A stretch of 29,923 bases of DNA from BOKV01 sp041739225. GTDB taxonomy: Bacteria; Pseudomonadota; Alphaproteobacteria; Rhizobiales; Rhizobiaceae. Shown here one piece after another: positions 14,498 to 22,474 of the stretch; position 1 is the first letter of the stretch; each line of letters starts with the position of its first letter. The notes under the pieces were generated by a model that was given only the letters and a program-made list of their open reading frames with translations, had not been told where the DNA came from and searched no databases. The DNA lies in contig JBGSOG010000050.1 in the NCBI GenBank assembly GCA_041739225.1, forward strand, positions 1-29,923, read 5' to 3'. A program made the position numbers and the translations under genes.

Positions 14498-17107
14498 ATG
14501 ACGCAAAACGACCAGAGTTCCAGTCAGGAAAGCCGCCGTTCGGCGGATGTTGGCGTTCGCTTCGCAGCTTTCCTGGCGATTGCCTGGGAGAGATTCTGGC
14601 CAATGGCCATTCCGGCCGCATGCGTGCTGCTGGCTTTTGCGTCCATTTCATGGCTTGGCTTGTGGCCGCAACTGCCCAATGCTGCCCGTTTTGCCGGTTT
14701 GGGGTTTTTTGCAGTCATGTTTTTTCTGGCTTGCTGGAAGCTGCGGTCTTTCCGCTTCCCGCACGCTGCAGAAATCTCCCGCAGGGTCGAACAAAGTTCC
14801 CGCCTCGAACACCGCCCGCTGACTGCCCAGTCTGATCCCATCGCCTTTGGTGGCGGCGACAAGCTCGCCGAAGCTCTTTGGAGCGAACACAAAAGCCGCA
14901 TGGCCCAGAAACTCGGCAATTTGACCGGCGGTACCGCGCACACAGACGGCAACAGGACCGATCCCTGGGCCCTGCGGGCGTTTCTGGCAGCCGCCGCCTT
15001 TGCCGCATTCGGCTTTTCTTACGGACCGCAGGGCGGACGCATTTCCGACGCGTTCTCCGTGCGAATTGACACCGCTGAGGTTCTGAGCAGGCTGGATGCC
15101 TGGGTCAATCCGCCAGCTTATACCCGCAAGCCTCCGGTTTATCTGACCGGCCAGCAGCAACAGGATGTTGCGCAAATTTATTCGGTCCCGGCAGGAAGCG
15201 ATCTGTTCCTCCGCTTTGTTGGAGACAACAAGGTCTCTGCGCAGTTTGTTCCGGACAACGGCGGACCCACATTGATGCTTGCCGCTCCTGCGGAAGCCAC
15301 GGATGGTGGCGTTGTACCTGTGGTGGCAAAACCATCCGAAAGTGGCAATGCAATTGCCGAATTTGCCGCCAAAATCAGCGAAAGCGGCACGGTCAAGTTC
15401 AATCTGGGTGCAACGCCGATTGCGCAATGGAAGATTGAGGTCGTACCCGACGCGCCGCCTGCCATTGCCATGACCGAGCCTCCCTCTGCAGCCCTGTCGG
15501 GATCATTGCAGCTTGCCTACGAGGTATCAGACGACTACGGCGTCACCGCCGCCCGCGGCATAATCACGACACAAGATGCGCAATCACCCGATGCACGCCC
15601 ATTGGTCGAAGCGCCTGAACTTCCGCTCGCCCTGCCGCGCCAGCGCGCCACTTCAGGCAAGGCAAAGGTAAACCGCGACCTGACACAGCACCCATGGGCT
15701 GGCGGAAAGATCGTGTTGACACTTGAAGCTACTGATGATGCCGGCCAGAAAGGCTTGAGCGCCCCCCACACGATGGCCCTTCCCGGTCGCCAGTTCAACA
15801 ACCCGCTGGCCAAAGCCCTGATCGAACAGCGCCGCATTCTGGCGCTGGATGCCAACAAGCAGCAACGGGTTGCCGACCTCCTCGATGCCACCCTCACCGC
15901 GCCGGAAGAATTCATCAAGTCACCTGCCGCCTACATAGCCATGAAAAGCGCATGGCGGCGGATCGTTGATGCGCGAAACGACGACACGCTTCGTTCTTCG
16001 CTCGACCTGTTGTGGGAAATCGCATTGGCAATCGAATTCGGCGACCTTACAGCCGCCGAGCGCGCCTTGCGCGAGGCACAGGAGAAACTCTCGCAGGCAC
16101 TGGAACGCAATGCGCCGGACGAGGAGATACAGAAGCTGATGCAGGAACTGCGTCAGGCCATGAATGAAATGATGGAACAGCTGATGCGCGAAGCGATGGA
16201 AAACCCGTCGCGCCAAAGCCCGCTTGACCAGAACCCGATGGCCAGGACACTTCGGCAGCGCGACCTTGAAAAAATGTTGGACCGCATTGAAGATCTGGCC
16301 AAATCCGGTTCAAAGGATGCTGCAAGGCAGCTTTTGAGCGAAATGCAGCGCATGATGGACAATTTGCGCGCTGGTCGGAACCAGCAGCAACGTCAGGCCG
16401 AAAACAGCGAAATGAACCAGGCGCTCGACCAGTTGAGCGAACTGATGCGCCAGCAGCAACAATTGCTCGACGAAACATTCCGCATGCAGCAACAGCAAAA
16501 CCGGCAGCAGGGCGAGCAGCAGAAAAACGGTGAACAACAGCAAGGGCAACAGCAGGAGGGCCGGCAACCGGACGGCAAACCCCAAAATGGCGGCCCGATG
16601 ACACCCGAAGAGTTTGCCGAAGCACTCAAGAAGTTGCAGGAGCAGCAGGAAGCGTTGCAAAAGCAGCTGGGTGAACTTGGTGAGACCCTCGAAGGCATGG
16701 GCATGGAGCCTTCCGAAGGTTTTGGCGAAGCAGGCCGCGAAATGGGCGAGGCTGGCAAGAACCTTGGTCAGGGCAACGCAGGTGAGGCCACCGGCAATCA
16801 GGGCGAGGCTCTGGAAGCACTGCGCCAGGGTGTCCAACAAATGATGCAGCAGATGGCCAGGGGCAACCAACCCGGCGGCCAGCAGCAAGGCGAAGGTGAA
16901 GGCGGTCAGGACCGCCAGCGTTCCGATCCGCTTGGCCGCAGCCAGCAGGCCGAAGGATTGGACGAAGGGGATGATACCAAGGTTCCCGACGAGATCGAGG
17001 CGCAGCGTGCCCGCGAAATCATGGAAGCCATACGCCGCCGCCTTGGCCAGGCCGATGGCCCCTTGATCGAAAAGCGTTATCTGGAGCGCCTGCTGGAGGC
17101 GCAGTAG
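14498..17107 (+). CDS. TIGR02302 family (DUF4175) large membrane protein
   Basis: An 869-aa protein of the alphaproteobacterial TIGR02302/DUF4175 family, whose function is unknown. Hydrophobic helices lie at about 35-55, 64-79 and 157-176, followed by an extracytoplasmic-looking beta-rich part (about 190-440). A long, highly charged helical region follows and becomes extremely rich in Q, M, E and G (about 530-820). The protein ends in a compact conserved tail, REIMEAIRRRLGQADGP then a basic segment. The ATG at 14498 has an AGAGG ribosome site; a TTG 42 bp upstream is a poorer choice. It follows lysA by 119 bp and is convergent with hpt. Confidence 0.92.
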   Translation: MTQNDQSSSQESRRSADVGVRFAAFLAIAWERFWPMAIPAACVLLAFASISWLGLWPQLPNAARFAGLGFFAVMFFLACWKLRSFRFPHAAEISRRVEQSSRLEHRPLTAQSDPIAFGGGDKLAEALWSEHKSRMAQKLGNLTGGTAHTDGNRTDPWALRAFLAAAAFAAFGFSYGPQGGRISDAFSVRIDTAEVLSRLDAWVNPPAYTRKPPVYLTGQQQQDVAQIYSVPAGSDLFLRFVGDNKVSAQFVPDNGGPTLMLAAPAEATDGGVVPVVAKPSESGNAIAEFAAKISESGTVKFNLGATPIAQWKIEVVPDAPPAIAMTEPPSAALSGSLQLAYEVSDDYGVTAARGIITTQDAQSPDARPLVEAPELPLALPRQRATSGKAKVNRDLTQHPWAGGKIVLTLEATDDAGQKGLSAPHTMALPGRQFNNPLAKALIEQRRILALDANKQQRVADLLDATLTAPEEFIKSPAAYIAMKSAWRRIVDARNDDTLRSSLDLLWEIALAIEFGDLTAAERALREAQEKLSQALERNAPDEEIQKLMQELRQAMNEMMEQLMREAMENPSRQSPLDQNPMARTLRQRDLEKMLDRIEDLAKSGSKDAARQLLSEMQRMMDNLRAGRNQQQRQAENSEMNQALDQLSELMRQQQQLLDETFRMQQQQNRQQGEQQKNGEQQQGQQQEGRQPDGKPQNGGPMTPEEFAEALKKLQEQQEALQKQLGELGETLEGMGMEPSEGFGEAGREMGEAGKNLGQGNAGEATGNQGEALEALRQGVQQMMQQMARGNQPGGQQQGEGEGGQDRQRSDPLGRSQQAEGLDEGDDTKVPDEIEAQRAREIMEAIRRRLGQADGPLIEKRYLERLLEAQ

Positions 17108-17124
17108 CGCCTGCCGGTTCAGGT

Positions 17125-17667
17125 TCAGGCGTCGCCGGTCACAACGCCGACAAAAGGCAATTCGCGGAATGCATGGCCAACATCCATGCCGTAGCCAACC
17201 ACGAATTTGTCCGGGCACTGGAACCCGACATAGTCAGCAGTGACTTCAGCCTTGCGCTTCATGCCCTTGTCCAGCAACGCCACAATTGCAACCTTGTTGG
17301 CGCCGCGTGACAGCATCAAGTCGCGGGTGAACTTCAGCGTGTTGCCGGATTCCAGAATGTCGTCGACCAGCAGGATGTCGCGGCCATCCACTTCGGTCTC
17401 CACATCGCGCAACAGCCTGATTTCACCGGCATTCGTACCTGCGCCATAACTCGACACCGAAATGAACTCGACTTCCGGTGCCAGTCCGGCGGCATGCAGT
17501 GCCCGGATCAAGTCGGCCGCAAAAACGAACGAGCCTTTGAGGATCGAGATGACGATGATGTTCTTGAGATCCCCAAGCGCGATTTCCTCGGCTAGCTCAT
17601 GGTTGCGCTTGGCAATTTGCCCGGCGCTGAAAAGAACCTCGATCTTTTTGTGTCTGACAATCGGCAT
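17125..17667 (-). CDS. hpt: Hypoxanthine phosphoribosyltransferase
   Basis: A 180-aa purine salvage enzyme that makes IMP (and GMP) from hypoxanthine (or guanine) and PRPP. The PRPP-binding motif ILLVDDILESGNTL is at 98-111. The LKGSFVFAADL segment (43-53) holds the conserved lysine and glycine, and SSYGAGT (72-78) is the flexible loop. The ATG at 17667 gives the standard length; longer frames run into the zinc-finger gene. A gap of 25 bp separates it from that upstream gene on the same strand. Its stop is 17 bp from that of the TIGR02302 gene. Confidence 0.95.
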   Translation of the reverse strand: MPIVRHKKIEVLFSAGQIAKRNHELAEEIALGDLKNIIVISILKGSFVFAADLIRALHAAGLAPEVEFISVSSYGAGTNAGEIRLLRDVETEVDGRDILLVDDILESGNTLKFTRDLMLSRGANKVAIVALLDKGMKRKAEVTADYVGFQCPDKFVVGYGMDVGHAFRELPFVGVVTGDA

Positions 17668-17692
17668 GCTTTCGGGTTTCCTTGTTCGCCGG

Positions 17693-18355
17693 TCAAATCC
17701 TGGCAAGCGAGTATGCATCGCCGGACCGGATTTCGACATTGTTGGCCAGTTCGGGTACACTGCCATTGGCTGTGGAAAAGCGAAAGGACTGGCCTGGTTC
17801 GAGAAACGCAATTGCCGGGCGATGTTTCCACGAAAAGACCCTGTGGCCTTTGGCTTGCGTCAGGACAATGCTGACCTCGCCGACAGGCATTCTTGTTTTG
17901 GAGCGGTTGACTATCCGCCCCTCGACCTGAACCGCAATTTGCCCGTCACGCTGCAACTGTCGAACATTGACTGAGGTGATTTCCACGGACGCCGCCAAAC
18001 CGCGAAACGTTCGAGCAAAGTCAAACTGCAGAAAACCGATTGAGACCAGGGCGGCACAAACAATGACCGCAGCCGGGGCGAACAGCTTTCTGGTGCCGGC
18101 GAACATGCCGGCGAGAGATTGCCAAACCGGGGTTGGTTCATGGGGGTGGTGCGAAACAGATGGCCTGTCTGAGGGCTTGACCGGGAACCCGCGCAACGGC
18201 GGTTGAACCTCTGGAATACTTGCCGAACCAAGGCTGCGCCATGTGCTTCCACAAGTGTCGCAACGCATCAAGCCATTTTCGCACAAGATCGGACGGGTGG
18301 AACGACCAGCACTGAAATCGCATTTGGGACAGCTATCGACAATGAACCTTGCCAT
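17693..18355 (-). CDS. MJ0042-type zinc-finger membrane protein
   Basis: A 220-aa protein with an N-terminal zinc ribbon of the MJ0042 type (C9/C12 and C32/C35, with an additional C25). A polar linker follows, then one membrane helix (about 91-111) and a C-terminal domain of about 105 residues. That domain includes QVEGRIVNRSKTRMPVG and resembles the DUF3426-like beta-sandwich found behind such fingers. By topology the finger is cytoplasmic and the C-terminal domain periplasmic. The function is unknown. The ATG has a GGAGTG ribosome site. It is divergent from ftsE and lies 25 bp from hpt, an arrangement I know from rhizobia. Confidence 0.85.
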   Translation of the reverse strand: MARFIVDSCPKCDFSAGRSTRPILCENGLMRCDTCGSTWRSLGSASIPEVQPPLRGFPVKPSDRPSVSHHPHEPTPVWQSLAGMFAGTRKLFAPAAVIVCAALVSIGFLQFDFARTFRGLAASVEITSVNVRQLQRDGQIAVQVEGRIVNRSKTRMPVGEVSIVLTQAKGHRVFSWKHRPAIAFLEPGQSFRFSTANGSVPELANNVEIRSGDAYSLARI

Positions 18356-18427
18356 GTACCAACACTCCGGCCAAAGTTTCGCGCTAAGCGTTTTTCACGC
18401 CCGCAGGAATCGGGTACTGAAAAAGTC

Positions 18428-18452
18428 TTAAAGCACTGTTAACCATGATTAA
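18428..18452. promoter_or_regulatory. CtrA-type binding site upstream of ftsE
   Basis: TTAAAGCACTGTTAACC at 18428-18444 is an exact TTAA-N7-TTAA match to the CtrA consensus. Overlapping it, TTAACCAT at 18439-18446 is the half-site motif reported for rhizobial CtrA, and a further TTAAC sits at 18449-18453. The site lies in the gap between the zinc-finger gene and ftsE. If it overlaps a -35 box reading towards ftsE, transcription would start after about 18470, downstream of the ATG at 18456. That favours the TTG start at 18504. Confidence 0.6.
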
Positions 18453-18503
18453 CGCATGGTGATGTTGCGCATTTTGGCCCGTCATTCACGGTTGGGACCA
18501 GCC

Positions 18504-19163
18504 TTGATCAAATTCGAGAATGTCGGCTTGCGCTATGGCGTTGGATCGGAAGTCCTCAGCGATCTCAGCTTCGAGGTCGGACCCAAAACATTCCAGTTCC
18601 TGACCGGACCATCGGGTGCAGGCAAGACCAGCTTGTTGCGCTTGATGTTGTTGTCCTTGAAACCGACGCGCGGTCTCATCAGCCTGTTCGGCAAGGAAGC
18701 ATCGCAGATCACCCGAAACGAAATGCCTGCCATTCGTCGCAAGGTCGGCATTGTCTTTCAGGATTTCCGGTTGCTGGATCATCTGACAACCTATGAAAAC
18801 GTTGCCTTGCCGTTGGTTGTGCGCGGCAAGGAGGAGGCGAGCTATCGCCACGATGTGACTGAGCTCCTCAAATGGGTTGGCTTGGGCGACCGCATGCACG
18901 TCTTGCCGCCGGTTCTTTCTGGCGGAGAGAAGCAGCGCGCCGCCATTGCCCGCGCCTTGATCGACCAGCCCAGCGTCCTTCTGGCAGACGAGCCAACGGG
19001 CAATGTCGATCCGCCGCTGGCCAGGCGACTGTTGCGACTGTTCATTGAATTGCACCGCTCCGGCACATCCGTGGTCATCGCAACACACGATCTTGCATTG
19101 ATGGACCAATTCAATGCCCGAAGGCTGGTGCTAAATGAGGGGCGGTTGCAAATCTATGACTAA
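18504..19163 (+). CDS. ftsE: Cell division ATP-binding protein FtsE
   Basis: The ATPase of the FtsEX complex, which couples divisome assembly to periplasmic peptidoglycan hydrolases. The product is 219 aa with this start: Walker A GPSGAGKT at 35-42, the Q-loop FQDFRLL, the signature LSGGEKQR near 138, Walker B LLADEPTGNVD near 157-167, and the H-loop ATHD. The FtsE-typical YENVALPL is present. The TTG at 18504 gives the family's usual beginning (MIKFENVGLRYG); an in-frame ATG at 18456 adds 16 atypical residues and overlaps the CtrA-like site. No start has a strong ribosome site. ftsX overlaps its 3' end by 8 bp. Confidence 0.93.
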   Translation: MIKFENVGLRYGVGSEVLSDLSFEVGPKTFQFLTGPSGAGKTSLLRLMLLSLKPTRGLISLFGKEASQITRNEMPAIRRKVGIVFQDFRLLDHLTTYENVALPLVVRGKEEASYRHDVTELLKWVGLGDRMHVLPPVLSGGEKQRAAIARALIDQPSVLLADEPTGNVDPPLARRLLRLFIELHRSGTSVVIATHDLALMDQFNARRLVLNEGRLQIYD

Positions 19164-20175
19164 GGCACCGGCAACCAAGCGCTCCAGGGATGCTGCGGCG
19201 GCGACAAACTCCGATGAACTTGCCGCAGCGCGCCAGCAGCAGCGCTACAATTTGCGCAGCGGTCGCAATATTGTGCCGCGCGAAGGTGTCGCGGGCCAGG
19301 CGCTGGCGGTGGTCATCGCGATTATGTCGTTTCTCGCTTGTTTGACGTTCGGCGCTGTCTCCAGTGTCAGCGATACTGCCGCGCGTTGGCAAACCGACAT
19401 TGCCCGGGAAATCACCATCCAGATCAAGCCGTTCGAAGATGGCGGCATGGAGGAGGCCCTGCGCGAGGCGAGCCGACTGATTCTGGCATTTGACGGCATT
19501 GGCAAAGTCACTGTTCTCGACCCGGCCCAAACTGCGCGACTGCTGGAGCCGTGGCTGGGTACAGGCCTCGACATCAATGAATTGCCGGTGCCCAGGCTGT
19601 TGACCGTGGAAGTGGAACCGGGTGCCCGGCCCGATTTTGATGCCATCCGCGCAGCTTTGTCGGAAAAAATTCCCGGCGCCACCCTGGATGACCATCGGGC
19701 TTGGGTGGATCGCCTGGTGGCAATGGCCTGGACCACAATTGCGATTGGGATATCCATTCTGGTGTTGGTACTGACTGCAACGGTCCTGATTGTGGTTTTT
19801 GCAACCCGCGGCGCAATGGCCGGAAACAAGGACATCGTCGAGGTCCTGCATTTTGTCGGTGCAGACAACCGCTTTATTGCCCGCGAATTTCAGCGACACT
19901 TTCTCGTCCTGGCATTTCGCGGCGCAGCAACTGGCGGCGCAGTTGCCGCGGCCCTTTTCATCGGTCTCGGACTATGGTCGCAAGCAAGCAGGGCTACCCC
20001 GCAAGGTGACCAGGTAACCGCACTTTTTGGCAGCTTTGCCATCGGCTGGTTTGGCTATGTCGGGATTGCAGCCATCATTGGCCTGATAGCGTTTTTGGTC
20101 GCTGCAACTTCACGTCAAACTGTGATGACGCATGTTGGTGGTCTGGAGAGCGCTATCTCCGCTGCCAAACGCTAG
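19156..20175 (+). CDS. ftsX: Cell division protein FtsX (permease subunit)
   Basis: A 339-aa inner-membrane partner of FtsE. It shows a cytoplasmic, basic and Ala-rich N-terminus of about 45 residues, then one helix and a periplasmic domain (about 70-185). Three further helices end in VGYVGIAAIIGL-like sequence (actual text GYVGIAAIIGLIAFLV). Four helices with one large loop after the first is the FtsX plan. The ATG at 19156 overlaps the ftsE stop; an in-frame ATG at 19135 would add seven residues. It should form a membrane complex with FtsE and recruit an amidase activator or peptidase, none of which is encoded nearby. Confidence 0.92.
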   Translation: MTKAPATKRSRDAAAATNSDELAAARQQQRYNLRSGRNIVPREGVAGQALAVVIAIMSFLACLTFGAVSSVSDTAARWQTDIAREITIQIKPFEDGGMEEALREASRLILAFDGIGKVTVLDPAQTARLLEPWLGTGLDINELPVPRLLTVEVEPGARPDFDAIRAALSEKIPGATLDDHRAWVDRLVAMAWTTIAIGISILVLVLTATVLIVVFATRGAMAGNKDIVEVLHFVGADNRFIAREFQRHFLVLAFRGAATGGAVAAALFIGLGLWSQASRATPQGDQVTALFGSFAIGWFGYVGIAAIIGLIAFLVAATSRQTVMTHVGGLESAISAAKR

Positions 20176-20265
20176 CACCAAAACCCGTCAAATTGCCTCA
20201 ATACAAATCAAAATGCAGCGATGACGTGTACTGCGTGCACAGCATTTCACTTTTGCGTGCTTGCC

Positions 20266-21024
20266 ATGAACAAGCCGCAGTCCTCTAATGAAGTTCGAAA
20301 TCGCAAGTTTGAACCTGTCGGGAAAGCATTGGCAGACCACGCGGTAACAAGCGCACCGGAGCATTCCGGGAATTTTCGGGCGAATGCATCGCGTTCCGCC
20401 AGCGGATTGATGCGTGTGTTTGCGCTCTCGTTGTTTTGTGGCGTTGCAGTGTTGGCAACGGGGTTCTTCCTGTATTTGTCCGAAATCGACAGGCTGGCCA
20501 ACGGCGCAGTCTCGGGCCCGGTAGACGGCATCGTGGTCCTGACCGGGGGCAAGGCAAGGATTGAAACGGCCATCGAACTGCTCAAGGACGGCAAGGCAAA
20601 AAGACTGCTGATCAGCGGAGCACATCCGGGAAGTTCAAGCGCTGACATTCGTCGTGCCGTCAAGGGCAGTCGGCCGCTGTTTGATTGTTGTATCGACATC
20701 GACAACGCCGCGCTCGATACCGTCGGCAACGCCGAGCAGTCTTCCCGCTGGGCAAAACTCAATGGCTTCCGGTCAATCATTGTTGTGACCAGCGACTACC
20801 ACATGCCACGCAGCCTGATCGAATTCCGGCGAAAGATGCCCGGAGCTGTCATCATACCCTTTGAGGCCAGCGCCGGTAACAGCGCCATTGAACGCCTTTG
20901 GGCAGACATGAGCACCATGGGTGTTCTGATGCCCGAATATGCCAAATACCTTGCTGCTGTCTTGCGCCTTGGTGTGCGGGAAAAAACCAAACGGGTTGCC
21001 TTCGCCAGCGCACTTTCCTTGTGA
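20266..21024 (+). CDS. YdcF/ElyC/SanA family (DUF218) membrane-anchored protein
   Basis: A 252-aa protein with one membrane helix (about 50-70) and a soluble DUF218 domain. Family motifs are DGIVVLTGG (about 87-95), the GNAEQSSRWAKLNGF segment, and VTSDYHMPRS carrying the conserved histidine. E. coli relatives ElyC and SanA affect peptidoglycan precursor supply and envelope permeability, so an envelope role is plausible but unproven. The start is uncertain: an ATG at 20221 would add 15 residues, and neither has a clear ribosome site. It sits between ftsX and plsC, its usual rhizobial position. Confidence 0.87.
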   Translation: MNKPQSSNEVRNRKFEPVGKALADHAVTSAPEHSGNFRANASRSASGLMRVFALSLFCGVAVLATGFFLYLSEIDRLANGAVSGPVDGIVVLTGGKARIETAIELLKDGKAKRLLISGAHPGSSSADIRRAVKGSRPLFDCCIDIDNAALDTVGNAEQSSRWAKLNGFRSIIVVTSDYHMPRSLIEFRRKMPGAVIIPFEASAGNSAIERLWADMSTMGVLMPEYAKYLAAVLRLGVREKTKRVAFASALSL

Positions 21025-21112
21025 ACGCAGCCGTTGTTCCCAACTGTGCCATTTGCCTTCCGGACTTTTCCAACTATGGTCCAGCGCACTGTATCCAGCC
21101 AGGAAAAAATGC

Positions 21113-21874
21113 GTGATATTGCTTCGTTCAGTGCTTTTTCAATTCTTCTTTTACCTGTCGAATGCGCTCCAGATGATTTTCTGGACGCCGGTTTACTTCT
21201 TCCTTGATCGCCCGACTGCATGGCGGATTGTGCGCCTTTGGGCAAAATCGCATTTGTGGTTGCAGTCTTTTTTCATTGGCTCGCGGTATGAGTTCCGCGG
21301 GCTTGAACACATACCGCAAGGTCGGCCTTTCCTGGTTGCCTCCAAACACCAGTCGAACTGGGAAACCTACACGACGCTTTTGTTCTTTGAAGATCCAAGC
21401 TTTATCCTGAAACGTGAATTGATGCGCGTTCCGATGTTTGGCTGGTACATGGCCAAGATGAACGTGGTGCCGGTGGACCGCGGCAAGGGAAGCGAGGCAC
21501 TTGCCTCGATGGCCAAAAATTCAGCCCCGCAATATCACAAGGGCCGCAACATCGTGATCTATCCCGAGGGCACCCGCACGCGGCCGGGAGCAGAGCCCAA
21601 ATACAAATACGGCATCACCCATTTGTACGACGCGCTCGGTGCCACCGTCTTGCCTGTTGCCCTCAATTCCGGCGTCTACTGGCCCAAGGGTTCGATCAAG
21701 GTTTACCCCGGCACGATTGTCATGCAATTTCTGCCGCCAATCGAACCGGGTTTGTCCCGCGATGAATTCGCCCGCCAGTTGCAGGAGCAGATCGAGGCTG
21801 CAACAACCCGTTTGCTGGAGGAAGCCGCAGCAGCACCAAACGCACCGCCTGCCGCCAAGCGTTTCAAACGCTGA
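21113..21874 (+). CDS. plsC: 1-acyl-sn-glycerol-3-phosphate acyltransferase (PlsC family)
   Basis: A 253-aa membrane acyltransferase that converts lysophosphatidate to phosphatidate in phospholipid synthesis. Conserved blocks visible are the catalytic motif at H79 (KHQSNWET), RELMRVPMFGWY (101-112), VVPVDRGKG (118-126), and YPEGTRTRPG (150-159). Motif I reads H-x4-E (H79, E84) instead of the textbook H-x4-D. An N-terminal hydrophobic segment (about 5-31) anchors it. I chose the GTG at 21113, with AGGA 8 bases upstream, over a frame extending into ydcF. Its 3' end overlaps chaC by 11 bp. Confidence 0.92.
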   Translation: MILLRSVLFQFFFYLSNALQMIFWTPVYFFLDRPTAWRIVRLWAKSHLWLQSFFIGSRYEFRGLEHIPQGRPFLVASKHQSNWETYTTLLFFEDPSFILKRELMRVPMFGWYMAKMNVVPVDRGKGSEALASMAKNSAPQYHKGRNIVIYPEGTRTRPGAEPKYKYGITHLYDALGATVLPVALNSGVYWPKGSIKVYPGTIVMQFLPPIEPGLSRDEFARQLQEQIEAATTRLLEEAAAAPNAPPAAKRFKR

Positions 21875-22400
21875 CCGGCTCGGCTGACAATGCTGCCATT
21901 ACGGCCTCAAGATGGGGGTCGTGAATGCCACTTTCACGCAAATGGCCAACCGTGTTCATGACGTATTCGAGATTGCGGCCGGAACGCCCTTCGCCGTTTT
22001 GAACGATGCGCGCGATTTCGGTATCTGGCAGCCGCCCTGCATATTGTGCATGTTCACGGTCCACCAGATAGACCAGCGCCACCTCCTCGGTACCGCCTGC
22101 CAGACGCATTTTCCGCCAGGTTTCGAGATACACATTGGTGACGAGTTCCCGCTCACGCAAATATGTGATGACCCCCTCCCGGTCATCACTGGCGACTTTC
22201 AGTGCCAGCCCGTGGCAGCAACCGCCCCGGTCCAGACCCAGAACAAGCCCCGGCCTTTCTGGCGTGCCCCGGTGGACGTGGGAATGCACACAAAGTGCCC
22301 GATGCACCCCGTGCATGACAGCATGGCGTCTCTCAATTGTCGCAAATCCGGGATTCCACATCAGGGACCCGTATCCGAATACCCAGAAATCCCCCGCCAA
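21864..22400 (-). CDS. Gamma-glutamylcyclotransferase, ChaC type
   Basis: A 178-aa protein of the ChaC family, which cleaves glutathione to 5-oxoproline and Cys-Gly. The substrate-binding loop VFGYGSLMW (7-15) and the YLRERE segment carrying the likely catalytic glutamate identify it; the C-terminal LEYVMNTVGHLRESGI block is also typical. I prefer a TTG at 22400 because GGGAGG lies 6 bases upstream and homologues start at DFWVFGYG; an ATG at 22421 with no ribosome site adds seven residues. The ChaC2-like length suits slow basal glutathione turnover. It faces the DUF2125 gene divergently and overlaps plsC at the 3' ends. Confidence 0.9.
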   Translation of the reverse strand: MAGDFWVFGYGSLMWNPGFATIERRHAVMHGVHRALCVHSHVHRGTPERPGLVLGLDRGGCCHGLALKVASDDREGVITYLRERELVTNVYLETWRKMRLAGGTEEVALVYLVDREHAQYAGRLPDTEIARIVQNGEGRSGRNLEYVMNTVGHLRESGIHDPHLEAVMAALSAEPVSV

Positions 22401-22474
22401 TTCACGCCTCCCAAATGCCATGCAAATCGATTATCACAAGTTCCGGCAACACAAAAACCTCAGTGAGCATTCCG

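Noticed and set aside
16380..16900. Repetitive CAGCAGCAA-type tracts, considered as a tandem repeat array
   Set aside because: They are irregular glutamine codons inside one open frame, not a DNA-level repeat with a fixed period and not a CRISPR array.
17108..17131. CGCCTG/CAGGCG dyad between the TIGR02302 and hpt genes as a bidirectional terminator
   Set aside because: The loop is 12 bases, the stem only 6 bp, and no T-run follows on either strand.
16310..17218. 302-codon Leu-rich antisense frame that looks like a membrane protein
   Set aside because: The Leu/Ala/Phe richness is simply the reverse complement of the CAG/GAA/CTG-rich low-complexity region of the TIGR02302 gene.
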